Shown: positions 1 through 7,705 of the stretch, in pieces
Position numbering within the stretch: the first letter of the stretch is position 1
How the letters are laid out: every line of letters begins with the position of its first letter
NCBI GenBank assembly: GCA_021201175.1
Contig: JAJQFK010000031.1
Coordinates: 1 to 17,191, forward strand
Source: Candidatus Gastranaerophilales bacterium
Lineage (GTDB): Bacteria; Cyanobacteriota; Vampirovibrionia; Gastranaerophilales; Gastranaerophilaceae
DNA length: 17,191 nucleotides
Direction: 5' to 3'
Position numbers and translations under genes: made by a program
The notes under the pieces: model-generated
The model's input: the letters and a program-made list of their open reading frames with translations, nothing else
Databases searched by the model: none
What the model was told of the DNA's origin: nothing

Positions 1-1
1 A

Positions 2-1267
2 TTATCTTCTGAAGGTACAAAAAATGTATTAAATTCAGTTCTGGAATTCGCCAAAACAACAGATATGAATCTGAAAGAATCGGAATTGACAAAAATAAAA
101 GAAGCCGTTAAAACAGCATGCAGCCTAAAAAATACAGAAATTGCAGAAAATAAATTTTCTGATGTTGCAGAAAAATCACTGGAAATTATAAAAAACAAAA
201 ATGTAAATTTATCGGAAGAAACATTAAAAAGCTTATCTAAAAATATTATTGAAAACATAGAAAAAGAAGCAAAAAAATCAACAATTCAGGTCGAAACGAA
301 ACTCAAACCTTTTGTTGATATAGTAATACAGCCGTTTAAGTTTGTAATGTCCGCTGCAAAACTGCCTTTTAAAATAACAAGTTCGGCAATAAAACTGGCG
401 GTCTCTCCAATAGAGAACAAAGCAAAACAAGCAGTATTAGGGGAAGCAGAATTAAAAAATTATGAAAAATTAATACATAATGCTGTTGTTCAGATTTTTG
501 GCGAATCTAAATCAAATACCGGAAAAATAAGTCAAACTGTATTTGTAAATGCTATTGAACAGCTAAATAAAAAGACACTGCCCTACAGAAATGCCGAAGC
601 AACACTAAAAGAAGCAATTGCATCAGGAAAATCAGACGCAGAAATAGAAAAAGCAAGACAAACATTAAATACGGCAAAACAAAAATTAATGAGATATGTA
701 AATACAGCGGTTGAAAATTCGTTTAACGGAGTTACACAATCAAGTAATAAAAATACCGATTTGGCAATGATGTCCAAGCTGGCATCATCAACCGTCACGT
801 CTGCATTTCTTGTAGCGGATAACTATAATATGGTAATGATAAAATCTAACGGAGAAGATAAAGAGAGCGCAAAAGAAACTGCTAACGAACGTATTATTCA
901 AAGACTCAGCGGACTATTCTATCAGGCATTATTCATCAATTGGTTTAATGCAACATTCAGAACAACTTATAATAGTTCATTAAAGGGAATGACTGCGGTT
1001 GTAATACCTAATACATTAACAACAGAAGTATTAACAAGAAAATCAATAGGAATGCCGGTCGGGAAAAAGTCATTTGAAGAATTACAGGCTAATGAAGAAA
1101 AGAACGAAAACAGAAAAGGATTTATAGGTAAATATTTCAAATTTATGAGACTTTTAACCGGTAAAAAACCGTTAAAAGACAGAATGCCAAAAGACAAAAC
1201 TGTTGAAGTTCAAAAAAACACGGCGAATACAGGTTCTACAAATTTACTTGAAAGATATACAAAATAA
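2..1267 (+). CDS. Large lysine-rich helical protein, 5' end missing, function unknown
   Basis: The reading frame is open from base 2 with no in-frame stop, so the true start lies left of the window; at least 421 codons are present. The Met at 65 has no ribosome site and is probably internal. The product is rich in Lys, Glu, Asn and Ala, and looks mostly alpha-helical. A more apolar amphipathic stretch (residues about 80-130 counted from the Met at 65) could touch a membrane. A second apolar region near residues 250-320 contains an aromatic FYQALFINWFNATF segment. The C-terminal 60 residues are basic and low-complexity. I recognise no catalytic motif or named domain. It ends 49 bases before the tRNA-Thr gene. 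It is a real gene by length and uninterrupted frame, but I cannot assign a function. Confidence 0.8.
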   Translation, partial: LSSEGTKNVLNSVLEFAKTTDMNLKESELTKIKEAVKTACSLKNTEIAENKFSDVAEKSLEIIKNKNVNLSEETLKSLSKNIIENIEKEAKKSTIQVETKLKPFVDIVIQPFKFVMSAAKLPFKITSSAIKLAVSPIENKAKQAVLGEAELKNYEKLIHNAVVQIFGESKSNTGKISQTVFVNAIEQLNKKTLPYRNAEATLKEAIASGKSDAEIEKARQTLNTAKQKLMRYVNTAVENSFNGVTQSSNKNTDLAMMSKLASSTVTSAFLVADNYNMVMIKSNGEDKESAKETANERIIQRLSGLFYQALFINWFNATFRTTYNSSLKGMTAVVIPNTLTTEVLTRKSIGMPVGKKSFEELQANEEKNENRKGFIGKYFKFMRLLTGKKPLKDRMPKDKTVEVQKNTANTGSTNLLERYTK

Positions 1268-1316
1268 TTAATTAAAATTTAGTTTTTTATAGTAAAATAA
1301 TTATTGTAAACAGAAT

Positions 1317-1389
1317 GCCGATGTAGCTCAGATGGTAGAGCAATTGATTCGTAATCAATAGGTCAAGGGTTCGATTCCCTTCATCGGCT
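1317..1389 (+). tRNA. tRNA-Thr (anticodon CGT)
   Basis: A complete cloverleaf can be drawn: acceptor GCCGATG pairs with CATCGGC, the D stem is GCTC/GAGC, the anticodon stem ATTGA/TCAAT encloses loop TTCGTAA, and the T arm AAGGG/CCCTT encloses TTCGATT. Anticodon CGT reads ACG (threonine), and the body resembles the E. coli CGU threonine isoacceptor. The 3' CCA is not encoded, so it must be added by CCA-adding enzyme. The discriminator base is T rather than the A usual in E. coli; U73 is found in tRNA-Thr of plastids and cyanobacteria. A short T run follows immediately and may help end transcription. Confidence 0.97.
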
Positions 1390-1533
1390 TTTTGTTTCAC
1401 ATTTTGTGTCTTTAATTAGGTAACAACTTTGGTAAAACTAAAATATATTTTTATTTTCGATATTGGTGTATTTTTCGACCGTTTTAAAATTTTTAAGAAT
1501 TTTGAATAAAAATATTCATGCGATTTTAGAAAA

Positions 1534-1569
1534 ATGTCTGCCTGATATATTTTTTCACCCGACAGATAT
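1534..1569 (-). terminator. Possible terminator of the NTF2-like gene
   Basis: On the minus strand ATATCTG and CAGACAT form a 7-bp stem with one mismatch around a long loop, followed by a run of five T. It sits just past the stop of the minus-strand gene ending at 1577. The stem is weak and the loop long, so this is a tentative call. Confidence 0.3.
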
Positions 1570-1576
1570 TTTATGT

Positions 1577-1951
1577 TTATAAATTCAATGTATCATAAAC
1601 CTTGGCAACAATTTTCCATTCACCGTTAATTTTATTTAAATTTAAAATATCTGTAAATTTGTAACCATGCCAGTTGTCTTCAATTACTCTAACAACTGCA
1701 ATGGTTTTTTCTAAAGCTAAAACATCTGTTCGTGCAATATAATTATCGCCGGCAGCACCCATTTTATCAATTGTTTCATAGAATAATTGAATTGAACCTG
1801 ATTGATATTCTTTTTCATTTAATTGCCCGAAAAATACAGCTTTTTCATAAAAATAAGGTTTTACAATTTCACTGTTTCCGTTTTTTACAGCTTCAATAAA
1901 TTTTTCTGCAACAGCTTCAACCGCATTAAATTCCTTAATATCATCTCTCAT
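1577..1951 (-). CDS. NTF2-like / SnoaL-fold family protein (putative lumazine-binding type)
   Basis: This is a small cytosolic cone-fold protein of 124 aa, the usual size for the nuclear transport factor 2-like superfamily. It starts with a helix carrying the typical 'AVEAVAEKFIEAVKNGN' pattern, then a strand region with 'YFYEKAVFFGQ', and ends with the family's signature closing strands 'LNLNKINGEWKIVAKVYDT'. That ending matches the 'putative lumazine-binding' subgroup of this fold. Family members range from enzymes to ligand-binding proteins, so no reaction can be assigned. The ATG at 1951 is supported by AAAGGA seven bases upstream. It is transcribed divergently from the HxlR-type regulator at 2035, which may control it. 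No signal peptide is visible. Confidence 0.8.
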   Translation of the reverse strand: MRDDIKEFNAVEAVAEKFIEAVKNGNSEIVKPYFYEKAVFFGQLNEKEYQSGSIQLFYETIDKMGAAGDNYIARTDVLALEKTIAVVRVIEDNWHGYKFTDILNLNKINGEWKIVAKVYDTLNL

Positions 1952-1980
1952 TTTTTAATCCTTTCATTTTTATATGAATT

Positions 1981-2009
1981 ATGTTAAATTACTATGGGAT
2001 ATAATTCAA
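1981..2009 (-). promoter_or_regulatory. Candidate promoter of the NTF2-like gene
   Basis: On the minus strand TTGAAT (2004-2009) and TAACAT (1981-1986) are separated by 17 bases. The -35 overlaps a TATAAT reading rightwards at 2000-2005 that could serve the HxlR gene, so the two divergent promoters would interlock. The rightward box has no convincing -35. Confidence 0.4.
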
Positions 2010-2034
2010 GTACGGTAATAAAGGTAACTGTAAA

Positions 2035-2373
2035 ATGGAAGAAAAAGATTGTTTAAAAAGTGTTGAAAACTTTGACAAAACAGGATTTAATTATACAATG
2101 TCGCAAATTACAGGACGGTATAAATTAACGGTTCTTTATGCAATTTACAGACACGAAGTTATAAGATTTAATAAATTGCAGCGATATTTAAATATTTTAT
2201 CTCATAAGACTTTAAGTAACACACTAAAAGAACTTGAAAATAACAACTTAATTATAAAAAAAGATTATCAGCAAATACCGCCAAAAGTTGAATATTCGCT
2301 ATCTAAAAAAGGAAAATCTTTTATTCCTGTTCTCTATGCTATGTGTGAATGGGGAGAGAAATTTCTAAAATAA
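2035..2373 (+). CDS. HxlR-family winged-helix transcriptional regulator
   Basis: At 112 aa this has the length and full pattern of the HxlR (DUF24) family of MarR-like winged-helix DNA-binding proteins: 'ITGRYKLTVLYAIY', 'RFNKLQRYLNILSHKTLSNTLKELENNNLI' (recognition helix), 'IPPKVEYSLSKKGKSFIPVLYAMCEWGEKFL' (wing and dimer helix). The Cys that HxlR redox sensors carry just before the first core helix is replaced (FNYT here). A Cys at about residue 6 and one in 'AMCEWGE' remain, so redox sensing is uncertain. AAAGG lies ten bases before the ATG. It is divergent from the NTF2-like gene and converges on the LysR-type gene with only 11 bases between stops. A role in regulating the neighbouring oxidoreductase cluster is inferred from position. 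Confidence 0.9.
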   Translation: MEEKDCLKSVENFDKTGFNYTMSQITGRYKLTVLYAIYRHEVIRFNKLQRYLNILSHKTLSNTLKELENNNLIIKKDYQQIPPKVEYSLSKKGKSFIPVLYAMCEWGEKFLK

Positions 2374-2384
2374 TAACAGTTATT
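2372..2384. terminator. Possible bidirectional terminator between convergent regulators
   Basis: AATAA-CAG-TTATT forms a small A/T hairpin in the junction between the convergent HxlR and LysR genes, overlapping the HxlR stop codon. It is followed by TTATTTTT on the plus strand and by ATTATTTT on the minus strand. There is no GC in the stem, so termination would be weak. Confidence 0.3.
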
Positions 2385-3278
2385 TTATTTTTCTAAACTG
2401 TCTTTGATTTTTGAGATAAATAAATCAACGGTTTTAGAGGGATGTTTTGCGTAAATTATTCCGTAAGGAATTTTATAATCCCACTCCATTGGAATTGTTA
2501 CAATAGAGGGGTGAACATCTTTCCAAATGTCCAATGTTTCCATAATACAGCCCATTTGCTCGCATTCATTAAAAATACTTGTATCGTAAAAATGCGGGGA
2601 ATCTAAAATTGTGATTTTGGGGTGTTTTGTGTTAATCTCATTTCTTAAACTGTTTAATACAGGCGAATCTCCTTGTTTTACGAGTATAATTGTTTCTCCG
2701 TTTAAATCATTCCAGCATAGTTTATTTTTTTTAGATAATCTATGCTTTCTTGGAACAGCAATTGCACAATTTCCTTGTTTAATTTGCAGAATATTATAAT
2801 TTTCTTTCCATGTTAAAGAATCGCATGGACCTGCAAAACAATCAATTGTTTCTCCCAAAGAAGAAAGCATTGTTTCCATCCCCGAAGGAGTATCATCAAA
2901 AGGAACAATATGAATTGTTATTGAAGAAGTTCCATCATCTATTTTTGACCATAAATCTACTAACATTTTGCAAGGACGAAGAATAGATGTGCCGACTCTA
3001 ATTACTTGTTTCTTGTTTGCTGCAATCTGTTTTGCTTTTAATACAGCTTGTTTAGAAATTTTCACAATTTTTTTTGCTTCTTTATAAATGACGCGGCCTT
3101 GCGAAGTTAATTTTACCCCTTGATTGGTTCTCTCAATCAATTTTGCGCCAATTCGACTTTCAAACTTATTTACTTGATTCATTACAGAAGCAGGAGTTGT
3201 AAATAATACTTTTGAAGCCTTTAAAAAGCTCCCTTGCTCTATAACAACAATAAAAGTATTGAGTTCTCGATTATACAT
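2385..3278 (-). CDS. LysR-family transcriptional regulator
   Basis: This 297-aa protein has the standard LTTR length and layout. The N-terminal helix-turn-helix (residues about 1-60) begins 'ELNTFIVVIEQGSFLKASKVLFTTPASVMNQVNKFE'. A linker helix follows, then a periplasmic-binding-protein-like effector domain from about residue 90 to the end, starting with 'VIRVGTSILRP'. It is transcribed divergently from the aldo/keto reductase run that starts at 3434, the classic arrangement in which an LTTR controls its neighbour and itself. The intergenic space holds a clear dyad at 3288-3312. The ribosome site is poor (CGAGA about nine bases before the ATG) and partly overlaps the 3' arm of that dyad. The ligand is unknown. 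Confidence 0.92.
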   Translation of the reverse strand: MYNRELNTFIVVIEQGSFLKASKVLFTTPASVMNQVNKFESRIGAKLIERTNQGVKLTSQGRVIYKEAKKIVKISKQAVLKAKQIAANKKQVIRVGTSILRPCKMLVDLWSKIDDGTSSITIHIVPFDDTPSGMETMLSSLGETIDCFAGPCDSLTWKENYNILQIKQGNCAIAVPRKHRLSKKNKLCWNDLNGETIILVKQGDSPVLNSLRNEINTKHPKITILDSPHFYDTSIFNECEQMGCIMETLDIWKDVHPSIVTIPMEWDYKIPYGIIYAKHPSKTVDLFISKIKDSLEK

Positions 3279-3287
3279 ATTTGTATC

Positions 3288-3312
3288 TCGTTTTTAGTTT
3301 TTCTAAAAACGA
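3288..3312. promoter_or_regulatory. Candidate LysR operator: 10-bp perfect dyad with T-N11-A box
   Basis: TCGTTTTTAG (3288-3297) and CTAAAAACGA (3303-3312) are perfect inverted copies around five T. The centre TTAG-N5-CTAA has the T-N11-A spacing with inner dyad that defines LysR-type boxes. It lies in the 155-base space between the divergent LysR gene and the aldo/keto reductase run, ten bases from the LysR start. In the LysR mRNA the same bases could fold into a hairpin next to the ribosome site, so translational control is the alternative. Confidence 0.55.
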
Positions 3313-3433
3313 TTTTAACATATTAATATCTTCAATGTCAATGATTTCAAGGTTAAAATATGATTACAACAAAAACTAAAAAACATAATTTAAAGCATAA
3401 GTTGTTTAATATGAAAGAAAGCGAGGAAATTTT

Positions 3434-4447
3434 ATGAAATGCAGAAAACTGAGAGATTTAAAAGTAAGCCCGATTGGAACAGGCTGTATGGGGTTTTCTC
3501 ACGGTTACGGCGAAGTTCCGGGCAAAGAATATACAATTGAGGCTATAAGAAAAGCGCATGATTTTGGCTGTAATTTTTTTGATACAGCTGAAGTTTACGG
3601 CAGAGAACGATTTTACGAAGGTCATAATGAAGAACTTGTCGGTGAAGCTATTGAACCGTTTAGAAAAGATATTGTACTTGCGACTAAATTACACATTGAT
3701 GAAAATGCTTTAAAAACTACAAAATTATATAACGTTATAAAATCTCATCTTGAAGAATCAATGAAGAGATTAAGAACTGATTATATTGATTTATATTATC
3801 TTCATAGACTCAATGAATTTATTCCGGTAGAAGATGTCGCAGGAGTAATGGGGCAATTGATAGATGAAGGTATAATAAAAGCCTGGGGTCTGTCGCAGGT
3901 TTCCGTTGAAACACTTGATAAAGCTCATAAAGTAACACCCGTCAGTGCAGTTCAAAGCCTCTATTCAATGCTCGAAAGAGATTTAGAAAAAGAAATATTC
4001 CCTTATTGTCTTAAAAACAATATTGGCGTTGTGCCGTTTTCACCTATTGCAAGCGGATTTTTATCGGGCAAAGTTACTGTTGACACAAAATTTGAGGGTT
4101 ATGATGTAAGAAAGTTTGTACCCCAGTTATCAAAAGAAAATATTATTGCAAATCAGCCTGTTTTAGATATTTTAAATAAATTTTCCAAAGAAAAAAATGC
4201 AACAAATGCACAAATTTCTTTAGCGTGGATGCTGCATAATTACCCGAATGCTGTTCCAATTCCTGGCTCTAAAAATCAAGAAAGAATTTTAGAAAACCTT
4301 GGAGCATGGAATGTTGAATTAACGGAAGAAGAATTTAATTCATTGGAAAAAGCACTAAATTCTTGCAAAATTTACGGGCATAGAGGGCATGAAGAATCGC
4401 AGCAAACATCTTTTGCTAATAATTGGCTGCAAAACAAAAAGGTTTAA
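3434..4447 (+). CDS. Aldo/keto reductase (IolS/YakC-like)
   Basis: This NAD(P)H-dependent carbonyl reductase of the aldo/keto reductase superfamily has 337 aa, normal for this branch. The barrel starts with 'LKVSPIGTGCMGFSHGYG'. The catalytic tetrad is complete: Asp50 and Tyr55 ('FFDTAEVYG'), Lys85 ('LATKLH') and His124 ('YIDLYYLHR'). The cofactor-binding C-terminal part has 'VVPFSPIASGFLSGK' and 'AVPIPGSKNQERILEN'. The substrate cannot be deduced. The ATG at 3434 follows GAGGAA at good spacing. It is the first gene of a tight run; the next start lies four bases after its stop. Control by the divergent LysR protein is inferred. Confidence 0.93.
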   Translation: MKCRKLRDLKVSPIGTGCMGFSHGYGEVPGKEYTIEAIRKAHDFGCNFFDTAEVYGRERFYEGHNEELVGEAIEPFRKDIVLATKLHIDENALKTTKLYNVIKSHLEESMKRLRTDYIDLYYLHRLNEFIPVEDVAGVMGQLIDEGIIKAWGLSQVSVETLDKAHKVTPVSAVQSLYSMLERDLEKEIFPYCLKNNIGVVPFSPIASGFLSGKVTVDTKFEGYDVRKFVPQLSKENIIANQPVLDILNKFSKEKNATNAQISLAWMLHNYPNAVPIPGSKNQERILENLGAWNVELTEEEFNSLEKALNSCKIYGHRGHEESQQTSFANNWLQNKKV

Positions 4448-4451
4448 AACA

Positions 4452-5249
4452 ATGAAATATGCAACTTTGAATAACGGTGTTGTAATGCCAATGATAGGGT
4501 ATGGAACTTATCAAACCCCTGCAAGGATAACTGAAAAATGTGTTTTGGAAGCAATAAATTCAGGCTATCGTTCAATAGATACAGCTCAGTGTTATGGCAA
4601 TGAAAAAGAGGTTGGTATTGCTTGCCGCAAATCCGGAATTACAAGAGAAGAATTATTTATTACCACAAAACTTTGGGGTTGCAGCGGGTATCAAGATACA
4701 CTTCGCTCCATTGAAAGTTCCTTGAAAAATTTAGATTTAGATTATATCGATTTATTGCTTATCCATGAACCTGCAGGAGATGTTTATGAAATTTATCGTG
4801 CGATGGAAACTTTCTATAAAAATGGAAAATTGCGTGCAATTGGTGTTTCTAACTTTTTAGAAGAACGATATTTGGATTTAGTAAACCATTGCAAAATTAT
4901 TCCTGCAATAAATCAGGTTGAAACTCACGTATTTCGTCAGCAGAAAAAATTAAGAGATTTGGAATGCCAAATCGGGACAAAACATGAAAGTTGGTCGCCA
5001 TTAGCTTGCGGTCAAAACAATATATGGAATAATCCAAGATTATTACAGATTGCTAAAAATCATAATAAAAGTGTTTCACAAATTGCTTTGAGATTTTTGC
5101 TGCAGCAAGGAATTATTGTTATTCCAAAAAGTACAAATCCTGAGCACATGAAAGAAAATATTTCTGTTTGGGATTTCGATTTAGAAATAGAAGAAATGCA
5201 AGCGATAAAAGAATTAGAAGTTGGACATAGCCTGTTTAACTGGTGGTAA
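4452..5249 (+). CDS. Aldo/keto reductase (2,5-diketo-D-gluconate reductase-like, AKR5 type)
   Basis: This second, different aldo/keto reductase has 265 aa. Tetrad residues are Asp43 and Tyr48 ('SIDTAQCYGNEKEVG'), Lys73 ('FITTKLWG') and His105 ('YIDLLLIHEP'); 'KLRAIGVSNF' and 'IVIPKSTNPEHMKENI' are the usual family signatures, and it ends in the 'HSLFNWW' tail typical of this branch. The frame extends upstream to an ATG at 4389 inside the previous gene, but that would add 21 unrelated residues. The ATG at 4452 begins the standard 'ATLNNGVVMPMIGYGT' N-terminus and has AAGG nine bases upstream, so I chose it. It is co-transcribed with the upstream reductase and the downstream SDR-like gene. The substrate is unknown. 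Confidence 0.92.
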   Translation: MKYATLNNGVVMPMIGYGTYQTPARITEKCVLEAINSGYRSIDTAQCYGNEKEVGIACRKSGITREELFITTKLWGCSGYQDTLRSIESSLKNLDLDYIDLLLIHEPAGDVYEIYRAMETFYKNGKLRAIGVSNFLEERYLDLVNHCKIIPAINQVETHVFRQQKKLRDLECQIGTKHESWSPLACGQNNIWNNPRLLQIAKNHNKSVSQIALRFLLQQGIIVIPKSTNPEHMKENISVWDFDLEIEEMQAIKELEVGHSLFNWW

Positions 5250-5279
5250 ATCTTGAAATAATTTAGAAAGGAAATAATT

Positions 5280-5930
5280 ATGAAAAAAACAATTTTTGTA
5301 CTTGGAGCAGGCAGAGGCTGCGGAAACAGCGTTGCTAAAAAATTTGCAGAAAATGATTTTCGAGTTGTGCTAATGTCAAGAAATGAAAATCATTTGGCTG
5401 AATACGAAAAAGAATTTACGGAAAAAGGAATTGAAGTATATACAAAAGTCTTTGACGCTTCAAATTTTGATTCAATAACAAAATCTTTAAATGAATTAAA
5501 AGAAAAATTCGGTGCTCCTGATGTACTATTCTATAACGTTGGAGTTACAACTATTGATTCTAAGATAAAAGGAGATAAAGACGTAAATCTTTTATTAAAC
5601 CGTTATATGGTTGATGTAACAGGTGCATATCATAGTATACAACAGATTCTTGATGAAGAATTTAAGAAAAAGAACGGTGCTATCCTTGTTACAGGAGGCG
5701 GACTTGCATTGAACCCTATGTATGATTATCTTCCCTTATCAATGGACAAAGCCGCCCTTAGAGCTATGTGTATAGCCTTGCATAATGAATTAAAGAAACA
5801 AAATGTTTTTGTCGGAGTAGTAACCGTAACCGGAGCAATAATACCGGATGATCCTGATAATCTTACAAAGTTGGCTAATGCTTTTTGGAAACTTTATACA
5901 GAGCGCAAAGATTGTGAAATTATACACTAG
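5280..5930 (+). CDS. Short-chain dehydrogenase/reductase-like protein with atypical active site
   Basis: This 216-aa Rossmann-fold protein is slightly short for a classical SDR. The nucleotide-binding motif GAGRGCG is at residues 9-15, preceded by a strand and followed by 'VVLMSRNENHL', in which the Arg suggests NADP(H) preference. The 'NNAG' position reads YNVG (85-88). The catalytic region reads 'ILVTGGGLALNP...LSMDKAALRAM': Lys157 is present but the residue four before it is Leu153, so the canonical YxxxK tyrosine is missing; Tyr150 is the nearest candidate. It may be a divergent reductase or a binding protein. AGAAAGGA lies eight bases before the ATG. It sits 30 bases after the second reductase and 19 before the exporter gene. 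Confidence 0.87.
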   Translation: MKKTIFVLGAGRGCGNSVAKKFAENDFRVVLMSRNENHLAEYEKEFTEKGIEVYTKVFDASNFDSITKSLNELKEKFGAPDVLFYNVGVTTIDSKIKGDKDVNLLLNRYMVDVTGAYHSIQQILDEEFKKKNGAILVTGGGLALNPMYDYLPLSMDKAALRAMCIALHNELKKQNVFVGVVTVTGAIIPDDPDNLTKLANAFWKLYTERKDCEIIH

Positions 5931-5949
5931 TCTTTAAAAAGGAATTAGA

Positions 5950-7485
5950 ATGGAAAACTCTGCACCAACAAAAACAATAAATCCATGGCTAATGATTATC
6001 CCGCCTATATTGGCTTCATTTATGTGTATTCTTGATACAACAATCGGTAATGTTGCCCTGCCTCATATGGCAGGCGCATTATCTGCAACCAGAGATGAAT
6101 CTATGTGGATTTTAACCAGTTATCTTGTAGCTTCAGGTGTAATTATGCCTGCTGTTGATTGGTTAAGCAAAATTTTTGGACGAAAACTTTATTTTATAAT
6201 CAGCATTAGCGTTTTTGTTCTGGCTTCAATATTATGCGGCATGGCAAAAAGCCTTGGATTTATGATATTTGCAAGGGTTTTGCAAGGGTTAGGCGGCGGC
6301 GGAATAGTGCCTATTGCCAATGCGATTATTTTTGAAGGTTTTGCCCCTAAAGAAAGAGGACGAGCTTTATCTATCTTTGGTATCGGCGTAGTTTTAGCCC
6401 CGATTATAGGACCTGTTATCGGCGGTTGGATTACTGATAATTGGACATGGCCATGGATATTTTTTATAAACATACCTTTTGGAATTTTATCGGTATTTTT
6501 GGCTTTTAATTTAATAGAAGATCCGCCATTTTTAAAAAGAGCAGAAAAAATTACTATTGACGTTAAAGGATTTTGTTTTTTAACCATTTGGCTTGCAAGC
6601 TTCCAAACTGTACTTGATAAAGGAAATAATGCAGGTTGGTTTGATTCAGCCTGGATATGCTGGACATTTGCAATTTCTGTTATTAGCTGCGTTTTATTTT
6701 TTTATTTTCAATTTACAACAAAGGATTCTTTACTGGATTTATCTGTATTTAAGGATAAAAACTATACAATAGGAATTATTATTCAAGTTATAGGACAAGC
6801 CGTTTTATATTCATCATTAGCGATATTACCGCAATTTTTACAGAATATGCTTGGCTATAGTGCATATTTAAGCGGTGTTACAATAATGACTCGCGGAATG
6901 GGAAGTGTCATTGCACTTATAATAACAGGTACTTGTTCTAACTTGATTGATAATAGAATTTTTACAGGGTTAGGACTTTTAATGATGGGTGTATCGGGAA
7001 TATTATTCGGAAATTTGAATATGCAGATTTCACCTGATAGTATCTTGTTACCAAATGTAATTTTAGGTATCGGAGTAGGGTTTACGCTTATTCCTATTAT
7101 GTCTATAACCGTTATGACACTAAATAAAACACAAATGACAAATGCAAGCGCAATTCAAAATTTATTAAAAAATGTTGCAGGTGCAGTTGGAACATCTTTA
7201 GTATCAACATTAGTTACCAGATACAGCCAGGTCCATCAATATATGCTGGTAGCAAATTTAACCCCTTTAAATCCAAATTATACAAATAGACTAAATCATC
7301 TTATATCAACTTTTTCAGGTTATTCTCAAGACGTTGCACAAAAAATGGCGGAAGGATATCTTTATAAAGAATTAGTGACACAATCCACCTTGTTTGGCTA
7401 TATCGATGCCTTTAGAGTTTTTGGAATTGTATGCTTTTTTATTATACCGCTGCTGTTTTTATTCAGAAAACAATCGAAAACTTAA
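5950..7485 (+). CDS. MFS drug/H+ antiporter, DHA2 (EmrB/QacA) family
   Basis: This 511-aa inner-membrane exporter has the size and hydropathy of a 14-helix DHA2 transporter. Helix 1 holds 'LASFMCILDTTIGNVALPHMAGALSA', the DHA2 hallmark with a membrane-embedded Asp. The loop 2-3 motif A appears as 'VDWLSKIFGRK', and the antiporter motif C as 'GIGVVLAPIIGPVIGGWI' in helix 5. It is likely to expel hydrophobic compounds in exchange for protons. No EmrA/HlyD-type adaptor or outer-membrane channel is adjacent, so if a tripartite pump is needed the partners are elsewhere. AAAAGGA precedes the ATG. It is the last gene of the reductase run; its position suggests export of the compound, or its product, that the reductases modify (inference). 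Confidence 0.93.
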   Translation: MENSAPTKTINPWLMIIPPILASFMCILDTTIGNVALPHMAGALSATRDESMWILTSYLVASGVIMPAVDWLSKIFGRKLYFIISISVFVLASILCGMAKSLGFMIFARVLQGLGGGGIVPIANAIIFEGFAPKERGRALSIFGIGVVLAPIIGPVIGGWITDNWTWPWIFFINIPFGILSVFLAFNLIEDPPFLKRAEKITIDVKGFCFLTIWLASFQTVLDKGNNAGWFDSAWICWTFAISVISCVLFFYFQFTTKDSLLDLSVFKDKNYTIGIIIQVIGQAVLYSSLAILPQFLQNMLGYSAYLSGVTIMTRGMGSVIALIITGTCSNLIDNRIFTGLGLLMMGVSGILFGNLNMQISPDSILLPNVILGIGVGFTLIPIMSITVMTLNKTQMTNASAIQNLLKNVAGAVGTSLVSTLVTRYSQVHQYMLVANLTPLNPNYTNRLNHLISTFSGYSQDVAQKMAEGYLYKELVTQSTLFGYIDAFRVFGIVCFFIIPLLFLFRKQSKT

Positions 7486-7705
7486 TTTTTTGGTAAATTT
7501 ATTTTATTTCTCAAAATTGTTGTCAATTTACACTACGTAAACATTAATGCCAAATTTTAAAACTTTTTTGCCCGAAATAATCAAATTATTTGTCAAGAAA
7601 AATCATTTTATGTGTCTGTTTACATCTATAGCATTAAGTAAGTAAAGAGAGAGCAAAAAGTTATTTATATTTGGTTTTTAGTAAGGCTAAAATTAATATA
7701 AAAAC
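7486..7705. other. Intergenic region, no gene recognised
   Basis: This 220-base A/T-rich gap separates the convergent MFS gene and the minus-strand secreted-protein gene. I see no RNA gene or convincing coding frame. GGTTTTTA (7673-7680) and TAAAAACC (7699-7706) are 8-bp inverted copies next to the stop of the minus-strand gene and could be a weak 3' hairpin, but no clear T tract follows. Confidence 0.5.

Noticed and set aside
4389..4451. Longer start for the second aldo/keto reductase.
   Set aside because: The added 21 residues overlap the upstream gene, have no ribosome site and do not match the family N-terminus; the ATG at 4452 does.
6189..6587. Long open frame antisense to the MFS gene.
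   Set aside because: It lies wholly inside a clear transporter gene, and its predicted protein is a shadow of repeated Gly/Ile/Ala codons with no ribosome site or motif.
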